Shown here in pieces: positions 1 to 9,422 of a stretch of 64,000 bases of DNA. This DNA comes from Isoetes taiwanensis (Eukaryota; Streptophyta; Lycopodiopsida; Isoetales; Isoetaceae): positions 7,324,618 to 7,388,617 of the forward strand of contig JAJEKV010000066.1 in the NCBI GenBank assembly GCA_021234155.1, read 5' to 3'. The notes under the pieces were generated by a model, which saw nothing but the letters and a program-made list of their open reading frames with translations, was not told the origin of the DNA and did not search any database. Numbering within the stretch: the first letter of the stretch is position 1; every line of letters starts with the position of its first letter. The translations under genes and the position numbers were made by a program.

Positions 1-1
1 T

Positions 2-582
2 TTTAGGGAGAGATTTGGCCTTCGGTGGTGGGACATACGGACTTGGGCCAGAATTGCCAATGCTATTCCACTGCAGTTGTCTTCTCAAGTCAATCGCGTT
101 TGGAAGTCGCATAGTGGACTTAATGCATCTTAGTTTGTAGCATCGGCTTATGAGCTCCTAGAACTTCAGGACATGTTGCCGCCTTCAGATAAGTGGTCGC
201 TTAAGCTTCCAGGGAGTAAGTGGCCCGCCATGTGGAAGTGGGCGTGGAATATATTGCCTCCTCCTAAAATCCATACCCTTTTGTGGCAGATCTTGCACTG
301 TAGCCTCAGGGTGAATGTCCGAGTCCACAGGTTCAAGCCTCAGGTAGCGGAAACATGCCTTTTACATTAGCGTTTTTTTGGGATCACTTATTGTCCCAAC
401 CTCGATGCCAACATGGAAATCGTGCGGCCAATGAGAATGCGAGCGCGTACAGCCTTTTCTTCATCCATGTCTGCCTTCCCATGCCAGGTGTCGTCAAGGT
501 ACAGGTTAGGCATTATCCTTACCTACCTGCCCTAGAGGTTCGGTGGGCGGGAAGCAATAATTACAAATTATTCCCTCCCTGA
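2..582 (+). pseudogene. L1-type LINE ORF2 C-terminus with zf-RVT-like region, fragment
   Basis: One frame runs from base 5 to about 370 and is interrupted only by a TAG at 131-133. It shows the layout typical of the zinc-binding region that follows reverse transcriptase in plant L1 elements: an early RWWDIRTWA stretch, then KWPAMWKWAWN and PPPKIHTLLWQ followed by VHRFKP and ETC. The sequence then loses frame near 360, where a CPLC-type metal site would be expected, so the second half is only traceable in another frame to about 582. The element begins before the window, so its length is unknown. It is a dead fragment. The family assignment is by eye from the W..W..PPPKI pattern. Confidence 0.7.
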
Positions 583-597
583 ATTACCGCCCAAATG

Positions 598-749
598 TTG
601 GGGTGTCTATAAGTAACCCCCCCCCCCCCTCAACGGCCCGTCTTTTCGCGCCTCTCCGTCCAGGTTTGCTAATGCTTTCAATCCTTCTAGTTCTGCTAGC
701 TCATCTGATTCAGACCGTTTGATCTAATTATTTTGCCGGTTCATTTCAG
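598..749 (+). promoter_or_regulatory. Leader of gene A with probable 5' UTR intron acceptor
   Basis: The stretch holds a run of C around 621-634 and a pyrimidine-rich tract ending in TTTCAG directly before the ATG at 750. The CAG next to the start codon looks like a 3' splice site, so gene A may have a noncoding first exon. No clear TATA box was seen. Confidence 0.35.
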
Positions 750-2532
750 ATGGCGATTACCTCTGTCACAGTTGAGAACGATTTCGGCTGCTTCAATATA
801 TTTTTTGGAAGCTTCATTACAATCCGACTGCCACTCAGAGGTCCTCACCGGGTGATCAAAGGCAGGAGAAATGTTATTTCATGCCATTGGAAGGCTATTG
901 TTGTCGGGTTCGAGGTGAGAGGGGAAGTATATATCAAGGTCAGACACCTATACACACCGACAGACATGGGAAAAGAAAAGTTAAGATCTCGACGTAATTT
1001 CCCTGAGCTTCGTGCTAATTGTGAGTTTCATTATATCTGTGGTAATCCGTCATTCATTATATTTTGAAGAAATCAACTAATTGGGTTTCTGGTATCTCAG
1101 GGCTCTGTATTTCCGATGTGTTGGACCTGGAACCAACCCGGTAGACGCCACTGTAGTCTACAATAACTTCTGCCTAACGGTAGATATAATCTCTGAGGCT
1201 AACAAACACAGTGATGTGTATGGTCAGTACATTCAGGGCTTCATGGCCGTGGCAGAAACTGAAGCGCGTCCTTCTCCCTCGACTGGGAAGATTGTATTGA
1301 GTCTAAAGTCCTTTCTGAAGCTTTTTCCCAGAGGTGACCATGATAAGGTTCGAAGGTCGTTCAAGAGACTGCCAGCCAACTTATGTGAGAAGGATGGGAA
1401 GGATAATTTATATCCAATTGACATCATGTTTGCTACTTACATGATATATACGGTTCCACCAACAGATAGGGAAGAACCACAGGTGAAGGCTATTGTAGAA
1501 TCTCAGTCACCTGTAGAGGAGGTATTTGATGCAGAGAAAGAGCAAGAACTGGTGGAAAAGCTAGACGCGAGGATGAAGACGTAGACGAGCATGAAGAGAA
1601 TCTTGATAGATGGGGTGTCACGGAAGCCTTGCCAATTAACATAGGAGGGAAGGAATATCTTCTTCTCCACGATATATCTTCCATTACTGGTTTGAGGGAA
1701 GATGAGGTCCTTGGACAAATCTATGCTTTCGTTGTTGGTCTAGACGACTTCATTAACTTCAAGCCGGAAGTGCCTAGGGAGCTGCACGAACTCTTAACCT
1801 ATGATGGAACTTCAATAGCTCCTGAGATTGCTTTTGATAGAGTTCTGGAGATGGCAGAAATGGGCTTGAAGGAAGTGTCAGAAGTAAAGTTCGAGGCGAG
1901 TTCATCAGAAGCTAAAGACAGTGCAATGCAAGTATCAAAGAGCGAATCAAGCTCTTCTAGGTCGTCGATCAACATTTCTACCAAAGGGGTTATTGCATCT
2001 GATGAAGTGGAGGTAAGCTACCATAAGTTTGCTTATTTTGTTAAGTGCCTAAGAACGATTGTGTATCGCGCAGGAGATTTTTGTGGACGATTTTTGCGCC
2101 AGACATGACAGAGTTACCCTTGGCAGAGATGCACGTATCGCCCACTATATGGGCTACCTTTATAAGGGAGAGATCGTTGTGTTCCATTCTAAGTACAGCC
2201 CATATGGACCTGAGGAGGTTTTGAAACTCAAAGCCCTCTCGTTGATTGGTTGTCACATCCCATTATCTGCCAATTCTGATCGAATAGTGGCTGTTAGAAG
2301 AGATATCGCCAGTCATGTTTTTGGTGGCTTTAGTATGTATTCTATGGCTGCCAATAGAGCTGCATTGGCCTTGTCCGGCGTGGATAAGGCTACAATTCGA
2401 CTGACTTGGGAAGAGAGGGAGCCCCAGATTCCTCGCCTTATGTACCTGTTGGATGCTGGTCTGCAGGAGTCCGAATTGGAAGAAGTCGAAGTTTCCGATG
2501 ACTTACATGTTTTTAAGAAAATGAAGTTGTAA
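750..2532 (+). CDS. Gene A: unrecognised transposon-style protein, frame broken twice
   Basis: Coding segments are 750-1033 (probable GTGAGT donor near 1034), about 1120-1560, about 1560-2012, and 2074-2532, ending KMKL and TAA. The last intron, 2013-2073, is clear (GTAAGC donor, CGCAG acceptor, phase 0). Joining the first two exons, and passing about 1560 where an acidic stretch REDEDVDEHEEN continues in the next frame, both need a one-base shift, so the gene is probably decayed or misread there. I recognise no family. Residues around 1670-1710 read EYLLLHDISSITGL, which resembles [12 protein letters not shown] in gene B and suggests a shared domain. A Ser-rich linker precedes the last intron. 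Gene B follows in the same orientation after a palindrome array, so the two are probably parts of one element. Confidence 0.55.
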
Positions 2533-2633
2533 CCATTGTTAATTAATGCAAAGACTTGTTTTAAATCTCTATTCATGTTATATCGAACATACGCTTCAGT
2601 TTCATTTTGATTTCTCTCACGCTTCTATTTTAC

Positions 2634-2771
2634 TCGCACCGTGGCCACGGTGCGAAAACACTGTTGTCTGTGCTTACAACTAACTACTATTCGCACCGTG
2701 GCCACGCTGCGAAAACAGTTCGTTTCCGTGGCTATCCTTTTGCGGTGTTCGCACGGTAGCAACGGTACTCT
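2634..2771. repeat. Palindrome array 1 (three sites, 57-58 bp apart)
   Basis: Site 1 (2634-2655) is a perfect 22-bp palindrome of half-site TCGCACCGTGG. Site 2 (2690-2713) is a 24-bp version with one mismatch. Site 3 (about 2748-2771) is degenerate. Dyad centres lie at 2644.5, 2701.5 and 2759.5. The array starts 100 bp after the gene A stop and ends at the TATA-like box of gene B. It could therefore act as a terminator for A, a promoter element for B, or a transposase-binding array. Confidence 0.85.
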
Positions 2772-2780
2772 TTATATAAT
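2771..2780 (+). promoter_or_regulatory. TATA-like box of gene B
   Basis: TTTATATAAT lies 107 bp before the gene B ATG at 2887 and directly after palindrome array 1. Position and composition suit a core promoter. A start site near 2800-2810 is inferred. Confidence 0.5.
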
Positions 2781-2886
2781 TATCTTTGTTATCGATGTTG
2801 TCTGCTTTTGATATTTGTTCTAAGACATTACATTGTATATTTATCAATCTTGTCCACTCATTTTGTTGCATTACAGTTCAGAGACA

Positions 2887-4246
2887 ATGGCACAGAATAG
2901 CGGTAATGCCAGATCTAACCATCCCAGCAACCAAACAACAGAAGAGAAGGCGTTGTCTGGGCGCACACATGATGGGCAAGACAGCGAGGGCAGCGCCACT
3001 AACTATGTCAGTGCTTCTAACAACCAGAACAGAGCTCAGTCTTCCGAGCCAGAAATCATTCATCAAGTAGGTCTGAACACTGTAGTTCAGAATGTTGCCA
3101 ATGGGGCAGAGGAGATTTTTAGAGACATACCTTCCGAGCCAAGGCGTGTTTACCTGTTCTCTGCTGGCCATTTATTCGGAGAAGGAACTTTTGTGCAGGC
3201 AGCTGTCTGTCATGGAGTTCCTGTGCCTGATGATTGCATCATTGTTAACGTCGATGTAGTAGTTGCACCAGACACGCAGTTGCCTGTTCCTTCGATAGGA
3301 GTTGACAACTTGCTTGAGGCACTCCATTCCTTCGTCGTGTGGCCCAGGTTGATGGCTTCTTTGTCGCCAACAATAGGCACATTGTCTCTGCTGGTTAATG
3401 AGATAGATTACATTACCGGACTTCCTCGTAGAGTGCCGGAAGTTGGATTGGTGGAGGTAAACCAGGGGCCAGCCTTGCTTGGAGCTGACAATGAGAATGC
3501 TAAGCCCCATGAGGATGACCATCAGGATGCTGGGAAAGATGAGGATGTGCCTGATTGGATTGTTCAGAATGTTACTCTGAATGTTCCTTCTCAAAATGTT
3601 CCTGTTCCTGTTCAGAATGTATTCCCCCCCCCTGAATGTTATGTACCAAGGTGTCCCTGTCCAGGTCCCTGTGACAGCTCAAATCGCAGAAAATGTCATT
3701 GTACAAGAGGCAGCTGCAGTACCTGTGACAGTTGTACCTAAAACCGTAGTACCAGATACAGTAGTGGTTCCTGTTGTTGAGCAGACTCTAGAGATCGGGG
3801 AATCCAGTAGACGTAAGAGGAAGTCTACTAAGCCTAAGCAGCTGCAGAAGAAACAGGTTCTCTGTAAAGGCCCTTCTAAGCTGAATAAGAAGGGCCAGCC
3901 GTTTAAGCCAAAGTATAGATGGATTCGGGAAATCCGGCACTTCTAGAACCACGTGGAGTGGGTGCTTTCGAAGCTCACAATGGCTAGAATATGTAGGGAG
4001 ACAGTTCAGGAGAGATACTATAAGATGAGGGGGAATAGTAGAAGGTACCGGAATGCTGGTAGACTTTTTCCAATGCTAGAAGAGGTGACTCGATTCACTG
4101 CAGATGCCCTTGATGCTCTGCACGAGGCCGCTGAGGATCACATGGTCAGGTTCTTCGAAGACTGTGTGAAATGTGCTGTGCATGGAAAGAGAGTGACAAT
4201 AATGAGGCATGATGTTGCCTTGACAAATTACTTCCGAGGCATGTAA
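2887..4246 (+). CDS. Gene B: DUF8039-like plus CENH3-like histone-fold fusion protein
   Basis: The chosen ATG ([10 protein letters not shown]) follows a TATA-like box; the frame is also open further upstream, to at least 2833. Order of parts: a hydrophilic Asn/Ser-rich N-terminus; a segment at residues about 80-160 with [20 protein letters not shown] and SFVVWP, the pattern of DUF8039 regions in plant transposon proteins; an acidic patch ([12 protein letters not shown]); a Pro/Val-rich linker with repeated PVP units; a basic patch [11 protein letters not shown]; and a histone H3 fold to the end. Two breaks are visible. A run of nine C at 3624-3632 shifts the frame by one base, and a TAG lies at 3944-3946. 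Without them the protein would have about 452 residues. Palindrome arrays lie on both sides. A histone fold at the end of a transposon-style protein is not something I know from described elements. Alternative: a degraded host CENH3 copy joined to unrelated sequence, but the uniform spacing and open linker argue against this. Confidence 0.7.
3926..4243 (+). other. Histone H3 / CENH3-like fold domain within gene B
   Basis: The domain opens with REIRHF, the start of the H3 alpha-N helix; plant CENH3 has EIRHFQ here, canonical H3 has EIRRYQ or EIRKYQ. The next codon is TAG (3944-3946) where Q is expected. After an alpha-1 region ([12 protein letters not shown]) comes a loop longer than usual: about 48 residues separate the alpha-N motif from the alpha-2 start, against 27 in H3 and 29 in Arabidopsis CENH3 as I recall them. 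Alpha-2 reads [19 protein letters not shown] then [19 protein letters not shown] matches CENH3 (canonical H3 has ASEA). TIMRHD and the C-terminal YFRGM fit loop 2 and alpha-3. Histone assignment is strong; the CENH3 rather than H3 choice is moderate. Confidence 0.8.
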
Positions 4247-4324
4247 AGTGTTTTATATTAATGAAACGGTTTTTGTTCTATATCTTATTTGCTTGCTAAG
4301 TATTTTGATTGTATGTATTCTCTA

Positions 4325-4407
4325 TGCATCGTTGCCACGGTGCGAAATGTGTGTAAATTACTTTGTGAGGGCAGGCAATTTCGCACCGTGGCCACGGTGC
4401 GAAATTG
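4325..4407. repeat. Palindrome array 2 (two sites, 57 bp apart)
   Basis: The second site, 4376-4407, is a perfect 32-bp palindrome, the longest in the window, built on AATTTCGCACCGTGG. The first (about 4323-4346) keeps its right half and is degenerate on the left. Centres are 4334.5 and 4391.5. The array begins about 80 bp after the gene B stop. Confidence 0.85.
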
Positions 4408-4598
4408 AATCATTCCACGTTTAAGTCGGTGCGAGGTTTCTAGTATGAAAATTGGCTGATAGTATATGTGGTAGATAATTAATCTGCAGCACTGTAGCAG
4501 CATTATTGATGTGCACTGTAGCACCATTATTGATCACTGTAGCTATCCTTGACATTACTATCTATTATATTATACAGTACCATCTAATATCTAGCATA

Positions 4599-4740
4599 AT
4601 AACAGGGGGGTGTTTTTGTAATTTTATACGTTTTTTGGCATGGTTTTCCTATGATTTTGGTGCTGTATTCATAGAGGCATACTAAATAGTATTTCTAGAG
4701 TGCGTCATTTTTAGGGCGTTGATTTAGATGGGCTTAAACA
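4599..4740. repeat. Dispersed repeat, tail of the MITE family
   Basis: From AATAACAGGGGGGT to the end this aligns with 52,616-52,746, including an identical core TACTAAATAGTATTTCTAG and the following GGCGTTGATTT / GGCCGTTGATTT. In the second place the same tail is attached to a copy of the hairpin MITE found at 7252-7738. It may be a terminus of a larger element ending here. Confidence 0.7.
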
Positions 4741-5458
4741 ATCTAACGGCTGTCATTACCATCACTCCATTAATATATATCAAACCCCATAACTTTTGTC
4801 CTCCTGTAGCTTTCCTTCTCGATATTGATGTTGCTGGGGGAGTCGATTGCTGCTACTTATCCATATGAGGTCATAGCTTTTGTTCTGCTAGTTAATGCTA
4901 GAGATTGGTTTTTATTATCTTCTTCGGTTCAGCATAGTGCGTTAAAGCATGGGCCACAGCATGAAAATGACCAGCTCTCTGGCGATGTTGGCGACAATAT
5001 GAAAATGATGCTTTTTGTTCTCAAGCAGAAAAAACCTTTGGGCCTCCGTTTCTGCCATACATGTGTCTTTGTTCTTCCATGCTTCAGCGAAATCAGATAA
5101 CCCTAAAAAAAACCCTTCCTCTTTGGATATTTCTTATTCTGTCTCACGTGTGCAAGTGCTGCAGCTTCTGGGTTTCTTCAGGGCCAACCATCTGTTTTTC
5201 AGGAAGAGATCTGGTTCTGCTCTTTTAGGGTGTAACTCAACCGTTTCAATCTGTTCCAGGGACCGATTCTTACTGTGGCAGGGGGAGTTTCTTCCTAATG
5301 CACTAGAAACCCTTGGTTTACCCTAATCGGTCAGATGGGTATGATACAGGGATACTGCATCTATTTAGGAATGTCCAATGGATATATAACAGAGGAAATC
5401 TATCTGCTTAATTCTATAGAGCCTTCCTAGTACCATATCCGTGATTGTTATTTAGCAG
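4741..5458. other. No recognised gene
   Basis: Short open frames exist at 4825-5100 and 5015-5326, but they show no motif and nothing like a splice-consistent gene. The stretch precedes the nucleoporin-like fragment and may hold more of its decayed exons or introns. Confidence 0.4.
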
Positions 5459-6273
5459 GATGTCATGGTCACCTGGTTTCGTATTCTTCAGCTTGCTTTC
5501 ATGAACCTTGAACTTCATGTACAAGATGAAGTTCTTGTTGCCATTAGAAAGTATACCTTCATGGAGGATGGCCTTCATCAAAGTGCTTTCAGAATACGTG
5601 GTGCAAATTTAGGATTGACGAGCATACAGGTATGTTTGATCATTTTTGCTATGATGAATAATATGCTTGCATTGACCTACATGGCATACGATTAGGTGAG
5701 TGCACAGCAGTCATCTGGTTGTCATATTTTTAGTGATGCTGGAAGGGTTACTGTGCATGCTCCTCTTGTGTTTACCTCACAAAAAGTCTTGCTTGCACCA
5801 AGTGCCAAGTATGTGGTAGGTACCAGGATCGAATTAATCAGTTTTGGATTGCTATTATAGATGTACTCTGCTTGATAGAAGGTGTTGCAGATGGTTACTC
5901 AGGGTGGACCAACAATGGGAGCTACTTTACAATTTTCAAGCTCTGACTCTTCTGTTGCAACTATGGATGTGAATTCAAGAACTGTGACTACTAAATCTCA
6001 TGGCAAAAGTGTGAGTCAATTGTGATGAATTATGAAACTTTTACATTGGTAGTTACTAATGTTGCATGTCAACATTGGTAGTTACTAATGTTGCATGTCA
6101 ATTTTTCTTTCTTCAGCTTCTTTTTGCAAAGGCATATAGCCATGCGCAGTGTTTTGATGAGTGAAGCTATGGCGTAATTGGAAGTGCGTATGCCTTTGTC
6201 GATGACACTTGACGTTGGTGGAGGGCAGCTTGGTGTTGGCAGAGAAATGTTTGTTTTCCCCGTTGGCACAGAT
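5459..6273 (+). pseudogene. gp210/NUP210-like nuclear pore glycoprotein fragment (four exons)
   Basis: Three exons splice cleanly in phase 0: 5459-5629 (ends LGLTSIQ, donor GTATG), 5696-5815 (VSAQQSSGCHIF to LAPSAKYV, donor GTAGG) and 5891-6010 (MVTQGGPTMGATLQFSSSD to KSHGKS, donor GTGAG). A fourth, about 6117-6273, has MPLSMTLDVGGGQLGVGRE before a GTAAGG donor but carries an in-frame TAA. The order hydrophobic strand, LAPSAKYV, GGPT, SSSDSSVATMD, then LGVGRE is that of a bacterial Ig-like (BIG2) region in gp210, a single-pass nuclear pore membrane protein. A whole gp210 gene is far longer, so this is an internal fragment. It lies between repeats and transposon genes and was probably captured. 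The family is inferred from memory of the BIG2 pattern. Confidence 0.55.
6042..6104. repeat. Tandem duplication, 30-bp unit
   Basis: The unit ACATTGGTAGTTACTAATG followed by TTGCATGTCA occurs twice back to back inside the intron before the last nucleoporin-like exon. Confidence 0.85.
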
Positions 6274-6432
6274 GTAAGGCTAATTTTGGAATGTCAATTT
6301 AGATAGACTTGCCATATGTGCATTATGCACATTGTGTTAATTTATTTATTGCTATACCAAGGATAATATTGGAGTGGTATGAAAGCGACCTGCTGAGTTC
6401 ATCCGCCTCTCCAAAACACATTTTGGCATGTT

Positions 6433-7050
6433 TTTCAAGACAAAAATATTGTATTGGTTTGCTGCCAAGGTTATTGAGTTCGGTTGAAGATGAACAGAAG
6501 AAAGAACATGCTCTTTTAAGAGAAAGGATGGTTTTTTCTTATTATCTGAATTTTTAAAATTATGTAAAACACATGTTCAAGATGGATATAGAATAATAGC
6601 AAGGGTTACACTTGGGTTTGCTCCTCCAGAAGTTGTCAGCATTATTTGCAACGTCTATAGAACACTAAGTTGTTTCAATTATTCTATTCACATTAACTAT
6701 TTGCTTCTAATATTTTAATATTGATATTTCCCGTATTATATTGGATGCTTAGCATATTGATGGCGATGTCAAGATAGACAAAAATACCTGATTGGTTTGC
6801 TGCCAAGGTTATTGAGCTTGACTGAACAGAAGGAAGAACATGCTCTTTTAAGAGTAAAGATGGTTTTTCTTATTATCTACATTTTTAAAATTATGTAAAA
6901 GACAAGTTCAAGAACACCGCAAGATCATGGATAATGAATAGCAGCAAGGGTTAGGCTCCTCCAGAAGTTGTCAGGATTCTTTGGATTCTTTGCAACGTCT
7001 ATAGAATAGTAAGTTGTATCAATTATTCTATTGTTCACATTAACTATTTG
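6433..7050. repeat. Local direct duplication (about 280 bp, two diverged copies)
   Basis: About 6433-6720 and 6775-7050 share long blocks in the same order, such as TTGGTTTGCTGCCAAGGTTA, GAACATGCTCTTTTAAGAG, GCTCCTCCAGAAGTTGTCAG and TTGCAACGTCTATAGAA. The copies differ by point changes and small indels, so the duplication is not recent. The first copy holds a short open stretch (DGYRIIARVTLGFAPPEVV) that might be a further captured exon; the second copy has lost it. No complete gene is seen. Confidence 0.75.
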
Positions 7051-7251
7051 CTTATTCATTAATATAAATTCTAGTATTACATGCGAGCTCATATTTTTAT
7101 ATTGGTATTGCTTTATATTGTGTGTACAATCCTATGCAATGAGTTTGTTTCATTAAATTGAGCACCTTTGTTTTGTTTGACTTCTTATGCTATAATATAT
7201 CATCTATCATTAGACTGTTAGGTGTTTGGTTTTGTTAGGGCCCGAAGGGCC

Positions 7252-7738
7252 AAAATTTTTTTTTAGTATAACTACCCACATAACTACCATTAACATTAAT
7301 TAACACAAACTATTGCATTGAACATTTTTTAATTGAAACCCCCCTGAAACCCCCTGTAGTTTGGGTGCATATTCACACGGGGGGTGACGCAGGGCAGCGA
7401 GAGCCCCTATAATTATGTTTTGCATGTACAAAATCAACACCATATAGTACATTACCTCAAATCTTATAGTATTTTGTAAACCTTCTTATACAGTATAGCA
7501 ATTTTTGTACATGCATACCCCACAAACGAGGAACTTTATGTACGGTGTGGATCAAGGAATAAAGGGTGCATATGCCTATCCAACAGCTCTCGATGCCCGG
7601 AGTCACCCCCCGTGTGAATATGCACCCAAACTACAGGGGGTTTCAGGGGGGTTTCAATTAAAAAATGTTCAATGCAATAGTTTGTGTTAATTAATGTTAA
7701 TGGTAGTTATGTGGGTAGTTATACTAAAAAAAAATTTT
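7252..7738. mobile_element. Hairpin MITE with about 136-bp terminal inverted repeats
   Basis: The left arm 7252-7387 starts AAAATTTTTTTTTAGTATAA and is almost exactly the reverse complement of 7602-7738. The arms hold runs of C on one strand (AACCCCCCTGAAACCCCC) and end inside at CACACGGGGGGTGAC. The 214-bp core has no coding frame of note. A diverged relative lies at 52,348-52,745. No certain target-site duplication could be read at the AT-rich edges. The superfamily is unknown. Confidence 0.85.
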
Positions 7739-7839
7739 ACAGTACTAAAATAAACAAAAGGATAAAATATTTAATAATTTGACATCATTGCATAGGGAGA
7801 TTTATTGATTCATTTGGAAGCAGCGAACCCAGGGAAAAG

Positions 7840-8337
7840 ATGGTGGAAACTAGGAGACAAGTCGGCAATACCATGATCGAGATGCAGTCGCAACTGGCTG
7901 AAATCTTGGAGCATGCAAATGAGGTCCAAAGGAATGTGCTGACAGAACTAAACAGCAATGGCAAGAGAGAAATCAGAGCTCAGTATAACAAATTGAGGGC
8001 GCAAGGATCTTATAGAATGTTCAATCAGGAAGCTGAGATGGATAATCGTGCTGTGGAAGAGACTTTGGTTTCTTTGAAGGCATATATTACCAGAGGAAAG
8101 GCTCTGAGGCGGGTCTTAAAGGAGGAGGAGCTGTGGAGGCATAATTCTCTCAAACCGGTTTTTCAGAAACTTTTCCAAGAGCAGCAGAGACAGAGGGAGG
8201 CTTTATCAGTGATGCTTCTTCAGAACACCACGCACAGGATTCAGGATCTGGATGAATGGCTCCAGGTCTTTGGCAGGCATAACATTGAGCTCTTTAATTT
8301 GGAGGATCTGATCCAAGCAGAGCTCGGGGTCTTCTGA
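7840..8337 (+). CDS. Coiled-coil protein, unrecognised
   Basis: An intact 165-codon frame starts MVETRRQVG and ends LIQAELGVF. Almost the whole product is charged and helical: heptad-like stretches at residues 10-45 (IEMQSQLAEILEHANEVQ) and 75-140, rich in E, Q, R and L. There is no signal peptide, membrane segment, or cysteine or zinc motif. The frame remains open upstream to a possible 3' splice site (GCATAG at about 7787-7792), so it could be the last exon of a longer gene. It lies 100 bp from the hairpin MITE and between the palindrome arrays, so it may belong to the same mobile element as genes A to C. It has no stop or frameshift, unlike its neighbours. Function unknown. Confidence 0.5.
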   Translation: MVETRRQVGNTMIEMQSQLAEILEHANEVQRNVLTELNSNGKREIRAQYNKLRAQGSYRMFNQEAEMDNRAVEETLVSLKAYITRGKALRRVLKEEELWRHNSLKPVFQKLFQEQQRQREALSVMLLQNTTHRIQDLDEWLQVFGRHNIELFNLEDLIQAELGVF

Positions 8338-9110
8338 TCTTGTTTTTCTGTTTCTACCTAAAGTACTCCCAAGATTTAAATAGTCAGTGATCCCCTTTCT
8401 CTTGCTACTATATTTGATCTATTATAGAATCAAATATAAGGATATCCCTCAGGTGATTTTGTAAAGGGATCTTCCTAAAATTTGGCTGCTTTATGCATCC
8501 CATCCTTATGTATTTCATATTCTAGATGAATATAAACCATCTATTATATTTTACAGTACTAAAATAAACAAACTTAAGAATATAATCTCTAATAATGCGC
8601 CCACATCAATGCCAACTTGAACAATGTTCATTCAGACTCATCATCAACAGGCGCTCCAGAGATCCTTTCGATCATGAACAAACCATGTTCTGAATTCCAT
8701 AGAAGGTGAATCACAACATCGAAGGGATCCGGATAGAAACGGACAGGATTCATAGTAACAACAGCTAGTCAGTCTTCTAGTGCTATATTTCGCTGGCGGC
8801 ACTTACAGAGATCCTCATGGTTCATCTTGCAGGTAATGGAATCACGATCATCATCAGAATGTGCCATAAGCCTTGGCAAAGTCGACGCCTTGGCAATTTC
8901 ATGCATATCTAGTTATACCCGCCAAAATTATTGATAGTATATACATACAAATTATTGGACATTTATCTGTACATATACTCGTATGTAGAAACAATAATGA
9001 TGCTACAGTTGGAATTGTCTCTAACAACTGCACAACATGAACGTCAAAAGCATTCCAAAGTTATTTTACAATTAATATGTGAGTAATTTCCATCTAATTT
9101 TCCATGTGTA
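8338..9110. other. No recognised gene
   Basis: AT-rich sequence after the coiled-coil ORF. A short block (CAGTACTAAAATAAACAAA) at about 8552-8572 also occurs next to the MITE at 7740, suggesting that both edges of the ORF share a repeat. Nothing else is seen. Confidence 0.4.
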
Positions 9111-9135
9111 ACATAAAGTGGTCTGGGAGGGCCTA

Positions 9136-9273
9136 TTTCAACTGTGGCCACGATGCGAATATTGGTTATTCCATAACTAATTCCCAACTTCATTCACACC
9201 GTGGCCACGGTGCGATTACTTGTCATTCATCAATTGAATACCAACTAAGTTCGCACCGTGCCCACGCTGCCAA
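9136..9273. repeat. Palindrome array 3 (three sites, 57 bp apart)
   Basis: Sites centre at 9147.5, 9204.5 and 9261.5. The middle one (ACACCGTGGCCACGGTGCGA) is nearly perfect; the outer two carry two to five mismatches. Spacers between them share blocks such as CCAACTTCATTC and CCAACTAAGTTC, so the true unit may be a 57-bp tandem repeat. The array lies 150 bp past the 3' end of gene C. Confidence 0.8.
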
Positions 9274-9422
9274 CCTAACATATTTGAAACATTATAGTTG
9301 CACATCATGGTCAATAGTTATACTATTAATATGAATTTGTTCATACAATTGAAACCCCAGAAGTATATCTTCTACCCTGTCTGATCCTTGTGGATCGCCA
9401 CTGCCTTAACTTGTCTGCTGCA

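Noticed and set aside
2634-2771. CRISPR-like geometry of the palindrome arrays (about 24-bp repeats with about 33-bp spacers)
   Set aside because: The setting is a eukaryotic nuclear genome, there are no cas genes, only two or three units per array, and the spacers resemble each other.
3624-3946. Programmed frameshift or stop readthrough joining the two halves of gene B
   Set aside because: A C9 run and a CAG-to-TAG change are common decay or sequencing events, and other TAG stops in dead elements here make recoding an unnecessary explanation; left open only as a test in the findings.
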